From Streptomyces sp. NBC_00237 (GTDB taxonomy: Bacteria > Actinomycetota > Actinomycetes > Streptomycetales > Streptomycetaceae), in contig NZ_JAPEMT010000002.1 in assembly GCF_026342435.1 (NCBI RefSeq), forward strand, positions 1,302,001 through 1,366,000: a stretch of 64,000 nt of DNA, written 5' to 3'. The notes below the pieces were generated by a model. The model did no database searches. It saw nothing but the letters and a program-made list of their open reading frames with translations, and had not been told where the DNA came from. Positions 43,657-51,548 of this stretch are shown here, piece after piece (positions within the stretch are counted from its first letter, which is position 1; each line of letters starts with the position of its first letter). The position numbers and the translations under genes were made by a program.

Positions 43657-44379
43657 TCATCGCTGCGGTGCCGGTTGCGGCCGCAACGCTTGGGTGACCG
43701 CGTCGATGAGCGGCAGCGGCGACTCGGTGAGGTACATGTGCTCCCCGGCCAGTTCCACGAGCCGGAACGCGGCGGAGGTGGCGTGCTGCCACTCGGCGGC
43801 CCGTTCCCGGCCGACCAGCCGGTCGTCGGTGCCGCGCAGCGAGGTGACGGGGGTGCGCAGCAACCCGTCCGATACGGGCTTGTAGTTCTCGTGCATCTCC
43901 ACGTCCGCCCGCAGGATCGGCAGCAGCAGCTCCTGCATGTCGGGGTCAGCAAGCGCGTCGTGCTCGTACCCGGCGAACTCCTGTACCCGGTCGAGGAATT
44001 CGTCGTCCGCCAGCCCGGTGGCCCGGCGGCTGCGCCCCGTCCATGGCCCGGGAGATCCGCTCACGAAGAGATGGGTCAGCTCGACGGCCGGGTCCTGCTC
44101 CAGTCGGCGGGCCACCTCGTAGGCGAGTACGGCGCCGAGGCTGTGCCCGAAGAGGGCGACGGGGTCACCCCCCACCAGGCCCGCGACGCTCGGCGCGAGT
44201 GCGTCGGCCGCCGCTGCGACGTCCCGGAACGGCTCGTCGACGAATTGCTCCTCACGGCCCGGGAGTTGGAGCGGAACAATGCGCGGCGCGTGGTCGGGAA
44301 GTGCTTTCCAGGCGCGGTAGAAACCGGCGCCGCCTCCGGCGAAGGGAAGGCACACCAGTGAATGAGTCATGAGCCGCAT
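43657..44379 (-). CDS. Type II thioesterase (RifR/GrsT-like)
   Basis: About 240 aa, alpha/beta hydrolase: LVCLPFAGGGAGFY near the start, nucleophile elbow FGHSLGA, and GEHMYL with the catalytic His near the C-terminus. Enzymes of this family clear wrong acyl or aminoacyl groups from T domains. The start may be ATG 44379 or ATG 44370 (MTHSLVCLPF); ribosome signals are weak at both. It lies after the MbtH gene, separated by a strong hairpin. Confidence 0.9.
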   Translation of the reverse strand: MRLMTHSLVCLPFAGGGAGFYRAWKALPDHAPRIVPLQLPGREEQFVDEPFRDVAAAADALAPSVAGLVGGDPVALFGHSLGAVLAYEVARRLEQDPAVELTHLFVSGSPGPWTGRSRRATGLADDEFLDRVQEFAGYEHDALADPDMQELLLPILRADVEMHENYKPVSDGLLRTPVTSLRGTDDRLVGRERAAEWQHATSAAFRLVELAGEHMYLTESPLPLIDAVTQALRPQPAPQR

Positions 44380-44429
44380 CGCTTTCTCAGAAGCTGTGTG
44401 AGTGCCACGTTCACATTGGCGGAGTCCAT

Positions 44430-44470
44430 GGGCAACGGGCGTTGCACAATGCTGCCAACGCCCGTTGCCC
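44430..44470 (-). terminator. Perfect 15-bp hairpin between MbtH and thioesterase
   Basis: Arms 44430-44444 and 44456-44470 are exact inverse complements of 15 nt with an 11-nt loop. It lies in the 110-bp gap downstream of the MbtH gene, so it could terminate or attenuate the long acyl-chain transcript before the TE/SDR/A-T group. There is no T-tract after it. Confidence 0.82.
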
Positions 44471-44489
44471 GGCACCCGGGAGGGGGATT

Positions 44490-44705
44490 TCAGACCGCGT
44501 CCATGGCGTCCGCCAGAGACTTCGGGCGCATGTCGGTCCAGTGCTCGTTGATGTAGTCGAGCGACGCTTGGCGGGTGTCCTCACCGTGTGCCACGGTCCA
44601 GCCGTCCGGGACCTCGGCGAACGCGGGCCAGAGCGAATGCTGGTTCTCCTCGTTGGTGAGGACCAGGTAGCGGGCGTCGTCATTCTCGAAAGGGTTGGTC
44701 GCCAT
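44490..44705 (-). CDS. MbtH-like protein
   Basis: A 71-aa MbtH-family partner of adenylation domains, with the hallmarks NEENQHSLWP, PDGW and the final NEHWTDMRP. These proteins bind A domains and make many of them soluble or active. Its ATG 44705 follows the stop of the isomerase-like gene by 2 nt. It is the only MbtH in the window and probably serves the ten A domains of the peptide pathway. Confidence 0.96.
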   Translation of the reverse strand: MATNPFENDDARYLVLTNEENQHSLWPAFAEVPDGWTVAHGEDTRQASLDYINEHWTDMRPKSLADAMDAV

Positions 44706-44707
44706 GG

Positions 44708-45349
44708 TCAGTTCTCCTTCTGGGTGATCTTCAGGGCACGGGCACGGACCGTCTCGACGAAGTCGGGGAGCCGGTCCACACCCCAGAACTTTTCAAATCC
44801 GCTGATGAAGTACGGGACTCCGAACACACCGTCGCGGTGCAGGGAGTCGAGCGCCGCGTGGCCGCGTTCGCGCACCTCGTCGTTCTCGTGGGCGCCGGCC
44901 AGCAGTTCCGGGTCGAGGTCCAGCTCCTTGCCGACCCGGCGCATGGTGTCGGGCTGCGAGATGTCCTCGCCGAGCTCCCAGCGGGCCCGGTAGACCGCGG
45001 CGATGAACTCCCTTCCCGCGCCCAGTTCCTGGGCCACCAGGTAGGACAGGTGCGGAACCTGCCACTGGGGCTCGGTGTCCACCGGCCACACCATGTCCAG
45101 GCCGCGGGCCCGGCACAGTCGGCGGACGTCCTGAAGGATGTAGAGGTGCTTCTCCTTGGACATCGGCACGTACGGCAGGGTGATGTTGTTGCGTTCCAGA
45201 TGGTCCAGTGCGGGCTCGTCCGGTTCCCAGAAGGGAAGCCATTCGATCTGGTCGGCCACGTCCGGGTACTGCCCCAGCAGATCCCGGTAGGCCATCCAGG
45301 AGTAGGGGCTGCGGAACGAGAAGTACCAGCGAGGCCCTCTTCGTGCCAT
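44708..45349 (-). CDS. DsbA-fold / HCCA isomerase-like protein
   Basis: A 213-aa protein of the DsbA-like thioredoxin-fold group that includes 2-hydroxychromene-2-carboxylate isomerase and kappa glutathione transferases. It has the N-terminal SPYSW motif with the Ser used by that branch, and GVPYFI, but no CxxC, so it is not a disulfide oxidase. Start ATG 45349 has GGAGG 5 nt upstream. Homologues sit in clusters that make cinnamoyl-type acyl groups, where a cis bond is needed before ring closure. Here it is probably the double-bond isomerase acting on the ACP-bound polyene, with no dedicated glutathione system visible. Confidence 0.8.
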   Translation of the reverse strand: MARRGPRWYFSFRSPYSWMAYRDLLGQYPDVADQIEWLPFWEPDEPALDHLERNNITLPYVPMSKEKHLYILQDVRRLCRARGLDMVWPVDTEPQWQVPHLSYLVAQELGAGREFIAAVYRARWELGEDISQPDTMRRVGKELDLDPELLAGAHENDEVRERGHAALDSLHRDGVFGVPYFISGFEKFWGVDRLPDFVETVRARALKITQKEN

Positions 45350-45403
45350 CTCCGCCTCCAATGGGCTCGGGGGAATGGATCGGTCGGGTCTGGTCAGGTC
45401 AGG

Positions 45404-46150
45404 TCAGATGGTGATGCCGCCGTCGATCTGCAGTACGGAGCCGGTGATGTAGGCGGCCTTGTCCGAGACCAGGTAGGCGACCAGGTCGGCGACCTCCTCC
45501 GCGGTGCCCATGCGGCGCAGCGGGATCGAGGAGAGGGCTTCCTTGCGGGCCTTGTCGTTCATCGCCGTGACCATGTCGGTCTCGATGAAGCCGGGGGCAA
45601 CCGCGTTGACCCTGATGCCGGAGCGGCCGGTCTCCTTGGCCAGGGCGCGGGAGAAACCGATGATCCCGGCCTTGGACGCGGAATAGTTGGTCTGGGTGGC
45701 ATGGCCGTAAACACCGGCGACCGAGGAGAGATTGACGATCGCCCCGCTGCGGCGCTTCATCATGCCGAAGACCACGGCACGGCAGACGTGGTAGACGCCG
45801 TCGAGGTTGGTGGCGACGACCTGGCGCCACTGCTCGTCCTCCATGAGGACCAGCGGGTTGTCGCGGGTGATGCCCGCGGCGGTGACCGCCGCGTCGATGT
45901 GACCGAACCGGTCTTCGGTCGCGGCGATCCAGGCCCGTACGGAAGCAGCCTCGGTGACGTCGACCCGGGTGCCCGTCACCCTCGTGCCGCTGTCCCCGGT
46001 CTCCTTCTCCAGGGTGCGGGCGGACGTGTCGTCCGAGCGGTAGCAGAAGGCGACGTCGAATCCGTCGCGGGCCAGTGCGCGGACCGTTGCCCGGCCGATG
46101 CCGCGCGACCCACCGGTGACCAGGGCCACCCGGTTCGTGCTGTCTCCCAT
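45404..46150 (-). CDS. 3-oxoacyl-ACP reductase (FabG-like KR)
   Basis: A 248-aa SDR: TGGSRGIGRAT for NADPH, AAGITRDNPL, LSSVAGVYG with the catalytic Ser, NYSASKAG with Tyr and Lys, and the FabG-like ending ITGSVLQIDGG. It is the only ketoreductase in the acyl-chain operon, so it must act in every cycle. It lies 29 nt after the first dehydratase gene in the same operon. Confidence 0.93.
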   Translation of the reverse strand: MGDSTNRVALVTGGSRGIGRATVRALARDGFDVAFCYRSDDTSARTLEKETGDSGTRVTGTRVDVTEAASVRAWIAATEDRFGHIDAAVTAAGITRDNPLVLMEDEQWRQVVATNLDGVYHVCRAVVFGMMKRRSGAIVNLSSVAGVYGHATQTNYSASKAGIIGFSRALAKETGRSGIRVNAVAPGFIETDMVTAMNDKARKEALSSIPLRRMGTAEEVADLVAYLVSDKAAYITGSVLQIDGGITI

Positions 46151-46179
46151 GATGTCTCATTCCTCAGTGTGCGGTCGGG

Positions 46180-46683
46180 TCAGGTGGTGGCGGCGACGGG
46201 GCGCGGCTCCTCGGCAGGACGCAGCTCCTCGGCAGGACGGAAGGCCATGACGATCCGGGCGACGGTCATCACCGTCTCGCCCGCCGAGCGGCTCTCGCCC
46301 TCGAAAAGGAGGGTGTCGTCGATCCTGCGGTCGAGCCTGACCCTGTGTTCCAGGACCTCCCCGGGAAGCACCGGCCGGTGGAACTCGACGCCGGTCATGG
46401 CACCGAAGAGCATCACCTGCCCCGTCAGGACGTCCGGGTTGGGGTCGTCCCAGGTGGCGAGGACCCCGGCCGACTGGCACCAGGACTCCACCAGGAGCGC
46501 GGCGGGGTAGGCGAAGTCCTCGTCGGGGCTGTCCGGGCCGAGCTTCTCGTACCAGGGTTCGTTGCAGGTGACCGCCTTGAGCGCGGTCAGCCGCTCGCCG
46601 GGTACGACGTCGACGACCCGGTCGACGAGCAGCATCGGGAAGCGGTGCGGCAGCCGGGCCCTGATGTCGCGCTGGCCGCTCAT
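46180..46683 (-). CDS. FabZ-like dehydratase subunit lacking catalytic His
   Basis: A 167-aa hotdog protein: HRFPMLLVDRV at the N-terminus, VTCNEPWY, and LLVESWCQSAG, where the Glu of the FabZ helix is kept. The stretch that should read GHFPG is replaced by KLGPDSPDEDFAYP, so the catalytic His is missing. A Pro/Glu-rich tail (repeated RPAEE) follows. ATG 46683 overlaps the stop of the other dehydratase gene by 4 nt, suggesting equal synthesis and a heteromer in which the partner supplies the His. Confidence 0.85.
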   Translation of the reverse strand: MSGQRDIRARLPHRFPMLLVDRVVDVVPGERLTALKAVTCNEPWYEKLGPDSPDEDFAYPAALLVESWCQSAGVLATWDDPNPDVLTGQVMLFGAMTGVEFHRPVLPGEVLEHRVRLDRRIDDTLLFEGESRSAGETVMTVARIVMAFRPAEELRPAEEPRPVAATT

Positions 46684-47084
46684 CGCGCCGCCTCCGTCCG
46701 GGCAGTGCGGGTGCGGTAGCGCAGCCGTACCGTGGCGGCGGCGCCGCGCCCGGTGGTGAGCTTCGCCCTGCACTGCCAGTCCCCGCCCGGAGTCTGCTTC
46801 CAGCCCATGGCGATGTCCACCCGGTCACCTGGGAAGACGGGGCCCGTGAACCGGGTCGATTCGACGGCGGCCAGCTCGGGGTCCTTCGCTCCGCCGGGCG
46901 CGGTGGCCACCGCACCGAGGTGGGCGCACTCCACCAGGCAGACGCCGGGGAAGATCGGGAAGCCCGGGTAGTGGCCGGGCAGCACGGTCTCCGTGTCCCG
47001 GACGGTGAAGCGGGCCGCGGTGTGCGACTCGTCCTCGGCGGGCAGCACTTCGACAGGTCCCGCGAGCGGGCTCGCGGCGGGCAT
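46680..47084 (-). CDS. FabA/FabZ-like dehydratase subunit with catalytic His
   Basis: A 134-aa hotdog protein with GHYPGFPIFPG (His present) and LVECAHLGA (acidic residue on the central helix). The N-terminal HRxP element seen in FabZ is absent. Its ATG shares one base with the stop of the preceding ACP gene (TGATG), and its own stop overlaps the next dehydratase start. Together the two form a plausible heterodimeric 3-hydroxyacyl-ACP dehydratase, as in aryl-polyene systems. Confidence 0.85.
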   Translation of the reverse strand: MPAASPLAGPVEVLPAEDESHTAARFTVRDTETVLPGHYPGFPIFPGVCLVECAHLGAVATAPGGAKDPELAAVESTRFTGPVFPGDRVDIAMGWKQTPGGDWQCRAKLTTGRGAAATVRLRYRTRTARTEAAR

Positions 47085-47335
47085 CAGGCTGCCTGCTGCG
47101 CCGCGTCGAATTTGCCGAGCAGCAGGTCGTAGGCGCTCTGCAGGGTGACGATCTGCTTGAGCTCGGACTCCGGAAGCTTGATGCCGTACTTCTTCTCCAG
47201 GACGACGACGACCTCCAGAGCCATCAGCGAGTCGACCTCCAGGTCGTCGACGAACCTGGCGTCGTCGGTCACCTCGGACACCTCGACGTCCAGTACCTGT
47301 GCCACTACGGCGCGGAGCTCTTCCTTCTCCAGCAT
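47084..47335 (-). CDS. Acyl carrier protein (second ACP)
   Basis: An 83-aa ACP with DLEVDSLMALE, where the Ser takes the phosphopantetheine arm. The rest fits the four-helix fold. It lies between a Cys-less ketosynthase-like gene and the dehydratase pair. With the other ACP at 54862-55116 there are two carriers in the acyl pathway; they could serve different steps such as elongation and hand-over to the NRPS. Confidence 0.93.
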   Translation of the reverse strand: MLEKEELRAVVAQVLDVEVSEVTDDARFVDDLEVDSLMALEVVVVLEKKYGIKLPESELKQIVTLQSAYDLLLGKFDAAQQAA

Positions 47336-47383
47336 GGGTTCCTGTTCCTCTCGTCAACTGCGGGGCGGGGCGGGCGGACAGGC

Positions 47384-48511
47384 TCAGCGCAGGCCGAGCA
47401 GGGCGCAGCCGACGGTGCCGGTGCGGTCCACGGAAGTGATCACGCCGATCCGGCCGGCCGCGAGCTCGGGCCGGTCGGCGGCGTACGACAGCAGTGCGGC
47501 GGTCTGGAAGGCCGCCGCGGCAGCTCCGGTGTCGCCGATCAGGGAGGTGGGTGTCAGATCGGTGGGATTCACCGCTGCGAAGACCTCCAGCACGGCGTCG
47601 CTCTCGCCCCTGCCTTCGCGTCCCGGTGCTCCGGAGCGGGCGACGGCGACCACCTGGGCCGGGTCGACGCCGGCCCGGCGCAGCGCGGAGCGCAGGCAGG
47701 AGACGAGGGTGGGGCGGGTGTCGCCGTCGAGCACCACACCGAGTTCGACGGCGAGGAGTTCGGCGAGGACGGGCTGGCCGGGGTCGTCGGGGTCGTACGG
47801 CTCGACCAGGAGCATCGCGCAGCCTTCCCCGAGCGGGGCGGTCGTGCCGGTGCCTTCGTCCGGGTCGTCGGCCGACCGGCGTTCCAGCCAGGAGCGGGCC
47901 TGCGAGAACTCCTCGGCGGCGCCGCACAGGACGGTTCGGGCGCGCCCCGAACTCAGCAGCCTGCGCGAGTAGTTGAGAGCGTACAGCCCGGCGGTGCGGC
48001 CGCCCGCGATGGTGGCGTTGGGGCCCTTGAGCTGGTACCAGATGGCGCTCTGTCCGGCGGCGCAGTTCATCACCGTGTTGGGGAAGCGCGCCGGGTCGAC
48101 GAAGAAGGGCTGGTCACCGGTGAGGGATTCCCGGGTGAAGTCCATCATCGACTGGGCGCTGCCGGTAGTGGTGCCGAGCGCGAAGGCCGCCCCCTCCCCC
48201 GTGCCGACGGCCCGGTTGCGCTCGCCGTCGTCGAGGAGGGCACCGACGGTGGTGACGGCGAGCCCGGTGACCCGGTCCATGGAGCGGGTGCCCTTCTTGC
48301 CCAGCACCTCACGGACGCTGAAGGAGGGCACGACGCAGCCGTAACCGTCGGGGGTGACGCCGTGCTCGGGACCGAGTTCGGTGACGGTCGCGCGCCGCTC
48401 GCGCAGGCCGTCGGCGAACGCCGAGCTGCCGATGCCGTACGAGGACACGGCCGACCAGGCGGTGATCACCGGGTGTCCGGCGCCCGTGGTGAGTGTGGAC
48501 ATGACCGTCAC
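47384..48511 (-). CDS. Ketosynthase-like protein without active-site Cys
   Basis: A 375-aa thiolase-fold protein, full length for a chain-length-factor-type subunit. The nucleophile position reads AGGRTAG, with Arg where Cys stands in active enzymes; the HGTGT His and second His are also lost (ARSGAPG, IGDTGA). It can therefore only be a structural partner. Start GTG 48511 has GGAAGG at 5-nt spacing; ATG 48502 is the alternative. It lies 22 nt after the DsrE-type gene. Confidence 0.82.
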   Translation of the reverse strand: MTVMSTLTTGAGHPVITAWSAVSSYGIGSSAFADGLRERRATVTELGPEHGVTPDGYGCVVPSFSVREVLGKKGTRSMDRVTGLAVTTVGALLDDGERNRAVGTGEGAAFALGTTTGSAQSMMDFTRESLTGDQPFFVDPARFPNTVMNCAAGQSAIWYQLKGPNATIAGGRTAGLYALNYSRRLLSSGRARTVLCGAAEEFSQARSWLERRSADDPDEGTGTTAPLGEGCAMLLVEPYDPDDPGQPVLAELLAVELGVVLDGDTRPTLVSCLRSALRRAGVDPAQVVAVARSGAPGREGRGESDAVLEVFAAVNPTDLTPTSLIGDTGAAAAAFQTAALLSYAADRPELAAGRIGVITSVDRTGTVGCALLGLR

Positions 48512-48533
48512 GCATTCCTTCCGCTCGAACAAC

Positions 48534-48968
48534 TCATAAGAAACAGACCATTCGGTACTCGGTCCAGCGGGTGGCCAGTTCGCCGTCCCGCGCGACCCGG
48601 ATGCCGTCGAGCAGCCGGCCGGGCGAGTGCGCCGCACCGACCGCCGCGAGACCGGGCTCCTCCGCCCAGACGCCGACGCCCGCTTCGATCAGCGTGCGCA
48701 GCCCCTTGCGGGGGTCGCTGAGGGTGTCCACCGTGCGGTTTCCGATCCGCAGCGGCGGGGGCGGGCCCGCGTTCAGCGCATACGTCACGGCCTGGCCGCG
48801 CAGCAGGATGTCGAGGCCGCCGAGCTGCCGGTGCAGTTCGGCGGCGAGGTAGAACTCGTCGAAGAACTGCTTCTCCAACGCACCCCGGTGTCCGCGCTCG
48901 ACGATCGCGAGCACCCGCCCGTCCGGACGGTCGATGTCCGTGCCCGCCCGGTTCTCCTGAGTGGCCAT
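48534..48968 (-). CDS. DsrE/DsrF-fold protein (TusC-like), second of a trio
   Basis: A 144-aa protein. The order of a RGHRGALEKQ opening, helix, LDILLRGQAVTYAL strand and the later LIEAGVGVWAEEPGLAAVG matches the DsrE/F fold of sulfur-relay subunits. No Cys lies in the usual relay position; the only Cys is close to the C-terminus (MVCFL). The ATG shares one base with the previous stop (TGATG). It may form a heteromer with the next two proteins. Identification is by fold pattern, so function is open. Confidence 0.6.
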   Translation of the reverse strand: MATQENRAGTDIDRPDGRVLAIVERGHRGALEKQFFDEFYLAAELHRQLGGLDILLRGQAVTYALNAGPPPPLRIGNRTVDTLSDPRKGLRTLIEAGVGVWAEEPGLAAVGAAHSPGRLLDGIRVARDGELATRWTEYRMVCFL

Positions 48969-49375
48969 CAGATCACCCCCATCAGAAGGGTCTTGGTGGC
49001 CGCGGCCACGTTGGCGGCGTATCCTCCCGGCGGCCGCAGCACGACCTCCGGCAGGTGGTCGACGACGCCCCGGTCGTCGCTGCAGAACCGGCAGCCGTAC
49101 CAGTACAGACGGTCGGGGAACGCGGCCAGCAGCTCCTGGGCCAGGGCCGCCGTGGACGGGTACTCGCGGTTCCAGTCGGCCAGGTTGCGCGGCTTTTCCG
49201 GGCCCAGGGCGCGCTGGGTGAGCAGCGTCGCGTATCCACAGGTCCACACCTGCACGGCGGCGCCCCGTTCCAGCAGCGACTGGGTCAGCCTGAGTGCGGT
49301 GGTGACCTGGTCGGAGTCGTGCGGCGCACCCATGAGGGTGATCAGTACATCCGTGTGCGGAATGGTCCTGGCCAC
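48968..49375 (-). CDS. DsrE-fold protein (TusD-like) with CxxC
   Basis: A 135-aa protein with the DsrE pattern: a first strand followed by GAPHDSDQVTTALRL, VQVWTCGYATLL, then YGCRFCSDDRG, which aligns with the conserved Cys/RG region of TusD/DsrE, and a final helix. Two Cys in CxxC form could carry sulfur or work in a redox step. Start GTG 49375 follows the previous stop directly (TGAGTG). It sits in the middle of three DsrE-like genes inside the polyketide operon, an unusual place for such proteins. Confidence 0.66.
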   Translation of the reverse strand: MARTIPHTDVLITLMGAPHDSDQVTTALRLTQSLLERGAAVQVWTCGYATLLTQRALGPEKPRNLADWNREYPSTAALAQELLAAFPDRLYWYGCRFCSDDRGVVDHLPEVVLRPPGGYAANVAAATKTLLMGVI

Positions 49376-49726
49376 TCAGTGCCACACCACCCGGACGGCG
49401 GGATCGAGGATCCAGCCCGCAACCTCGTCCATGGCGACCACGCGGAGTTCGGGCCTGAGCGGGGTTTGGTCGAGTCCCCGCTGGGCGAGCGAGAACCCGT
49501 CGGCGGCCAGTACCCCGCCCCCCTTCTGGAACCGGTCCAGGTCCTCGTCGCTGCCCGGCACCGCCAGCACGACACCGTCCTGGACCAGGAAGAGGAGTAC
49601 GGAGTGCCCGATGAGCGCCTGGGTGACGGCATCGCGCCGGAAGCCGCCCGCGTCCCGCATGACCCGACCGTGGCTCTCGATGAGCAGCAGCCGGGGCGGG
49701 GCACCGCTCTCCCAGATCTCGGTCAC
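49376..49726 (-). CDS. DsrH-like (TusB-like) protein
   Basis: A 116-aa protein with a LLLIESHG opening, the LLFLVQDGV strand typical of DsrH/TusB, FSLAQRGL, and a final VVWH. It has no Cys, so it cannot relay sulfur by itself. GTG 49726 is the start, 2 nt after the stop of the double-hotdog gene. With the two DsrE-like genes downstream it mimics the gene set of the DsrEFH/TusBCD heterohexamer. Confidence 0.6.
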   Translation of the reverse strand: MTEIWESGAPPRLLLIESHGRVMRDAGGFRRDAVTQALIGHSVLLFLVQDGVVLAVPGSDEDLDRFQKGGGVLAADGFSLAQRGLDQTPLRPELRVVAMDEVAGWILDPAVRVVWH

Positions 49727-49728
49727 GT

Positions 49729-50703
49729 CTACGGCGCCTTGCCGTTGATCGCGTCGACGACCCGCTGGTCGAGGCTGACCAGGCTCCAGTCGCGGCGGTT
49801 CTCGATGACCGCGTACCCGTGCACGATGCTGCCGGTCGCGGTCTTCACCAGCTTGCCTTCGCGCAGTACGTAGAAGTCCATCCGCGAGGTGTAGGTGAAG
49901 TCCTTGAAGACGTCCTCGACGGTGTAGACCGTGTAGAGGTCCTCCTCCATCAGCGCCTCGTCGAGGATGCGGATGTCGGAGCGGGGCACGACCGGAATCC
50001 AGCGGCGGTCATCGAGAAGGGTCTTGATGGAGATGCCGCGGTCGGCGACGAAGCGGTCCTTGCCCTCCTCCATCAGCCGCAGGTAGCCGGACATCTGGAT
50101 GCGCTCCGTGAAGTGGCAGTACGGGTACGGAATGTTCCACTTCCAGGCGTACGCGTTGCGCCCCGCGGTGAGCGAGGCGAGGATCTCCGCCTCGGCCGGG
50201 GCCACTGCGGGGGTCTCGCGCTCCAGGTCGTCACCGAGGGTGGCCACGGCGTACTGGGCCAGCTCGGCCGGGATGTCGCCGGCCGCCTCCAGGTAGGTGT
50301 CGATCCGCAGCGAAACCCGCACCTTGGCGGTGACCGCCTTGAGCGTCTCGCCGCCCCGCTCGAACCGGATGGTGACCTTGAAGCCGATGGTGGCGGCCCC
50401 GGCCTCGCCCTTCGGGGTCCACGGCACGACCTCGGCTTCGGCGACGTCGTCCATGTGGAAGGCGTGCAGGATGCGGCTGTCGATGGAGACCAGGTCGAGG
50501 CCGAGGCCGTGCGTCTCGTAGAGCGCCCGGGCCGGCAGTCCGGTCTGACGGAAGTGGTCGAGCACGGCTTCCTCGATGAGGTAGTTGACGTGCTTGAACC
50601 CGATCCAGGTGCAGATGTTCGAGCCCTCGTACCGGGGGCGGACCTGCGTGGTGGTGGTCGTGGTGAGGAGCGCCTTGACGGCGGTCTCCGTGACGAGGGT
50701 CAT
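49729..50703 (-). CDS. Double-hotdog acyl-ACP thioesterase-like protein
   Basis: A 324-aa protein made of two 4HBT-type hotdog repeats: residues ~30-160 with GFKHVNYLIEEAV, and ~195-315 with CHFTERIQMSGYLRLMEEG. In related enzymes the two halves form one pseudo-dimer that cleaves acyl-CoA or acyl-ACP. It starts at ATG 50703, overlapping the hydrolase stop (ATGA). Its role may be release, editing or transfer of the acyl chain; a dehydratase-like role is less likely because no FabZ motif is seen. Confidence 0.72.
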   Translation of the reverse strand: MTLVTETAVKALLTTTTTTQVRPRYEGSNICTWIGFKHVNYLIEEAVLDHFRQTGLPARALYETHGLGLDLVSIDSRILHAFHMDDVAEAEVVPWTPKGEAGAATIGFKVTIRFERGGETLKAVTAKVRVSLRIDTYLEAAGDIPAELAQYAVATLGDDLERETPAVAPAEAEILASLTAGRNAYAWKWNIPYPYCHFTERIQMSGYLRLMEEGKDRFVADRGISIKTLLDDRRWIPVVPRSDIRILDEALMEEDLYTVYTVEDVFKDFTYTSRMDFYVLREGKLVKTATGSIVHGYAVIENRRDWSLVSLDQRVVDAINGKAP

Positions 50704-51548
50704 CGCTGGGACTCCAGGGCGTCGAGGGGGGCGGTCCGCCGGAGCGGGGTCCCGCCCGGTGATGAGTGGAGGAACTCCCGTATCTGCGCGGCGAATTGTT
50801 CGGCCGCCTCGATCATCGGGAAGTGCCCGCAGCCCGGCACTACGTGGGCGTACGCATCGGGCAGGGCAGCGGCGAGCGCCAAGCTCTCGGCGGGCGGCGC
50901 CGCGAAGTCGGTCTCACCGCTCAGCACGAGGGTGCGCGCGGTGATCCGGCCGGTCTGCAGTGAGGGGGTGCGCAGGTAGAGCTCGAAGAAGCGCAGCCAG
51001 CCGTAGGGCCCGACCCGGTCGCGCACCCGCCGGCCCATGGCCTGCTGGATGTCGGCGGAGAGCCTGCCGCCGGAGTGGACGCGGATCCCCTCTTCCATGA
51101 TCAGGTGGAATTCGTTCAGGTAGTAGCTGATCGAATCCCAGTCGAACTCTTCCTGGTCCGCCCGGAAGAAGGGGGACACCAGCACCAGCGAGCGGATGCC
51201 GTAGTGGCGCAGCGCGTCGGTGCCGCCCCTGGCCTTCTGGTCGAGCAGGTCGAGGAGCACGTTGGCGGCCATCGAGTGGGCGACGAGCGTCTCGGCGCGG
51301 CCCGGCACCAGCTCCAGGGCCCGGGCGAGCCAGCCCCTCAGATTGGGGTCCTGGCCCCATTCGGTGATGCCGTCGGTACGCCAGGGAAGCCGGGCGGTCC
51401 AGATCTCGGCGTCCTCGGGGAGGAGGCCGAGCGTGCGGTCCCAGACGCTGTCGTTGGCGGCGAGCCCGTGCAGCAGCAGCATCCGCCCGCCGGTTCCCGC
51501 CGTGCGCCGTTCGACCGAGACCGGTCGCAGATCGAGGTTGGTGTTCAC
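50700..51548 (-). CDS. Alpha/beta hydrolase
   Basis: A 282-aa hydrolase: LLLHGLAAND oxyanion region, nucleophile elbow AHSMAAN (Ala instead of the first Gly), LSGETD with a likely catalytic Asp, and GCGHFPM with the His. The lid region is rich in aromatic residues. The start is GTG 51548, just before the stop TAG of the upstream gene. It could be another thioesterase or an esterase in the acyl pathway. Confidence 0.8.
   Translation of the reverse strand: MNTNLDLRPVSVERRTAGTGGRMLLLHGLAANDSVWDRTLGLLPEDAEIWTARLPWRTDGITEWGQDPNLRGWLARALELVPGRAETLVAHSMAANVLLDLLDQKARGGTDALRHYGIRSLVLVSPFFRADQEEFDWDSISYYLNEFHLIMEEGIRVHSGGRLSADIQQAMGRRVRDRVGPYGWLRFFELYLRTPSLQTGRITARTLVLSGETDFAAPPAESLALAAALPDAYAHVVPGCGHFPMIEAAEQFAAQIREFLHSSPGGTPLRRTAPLDALESQR

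Noticed and set aside
44708..45349. DsbA-like disulfide oxidoreductase
   Set aside because: There is no CxxC and no signal peptide; the SPYS motif fits the isomerase/kappa-GST branch.
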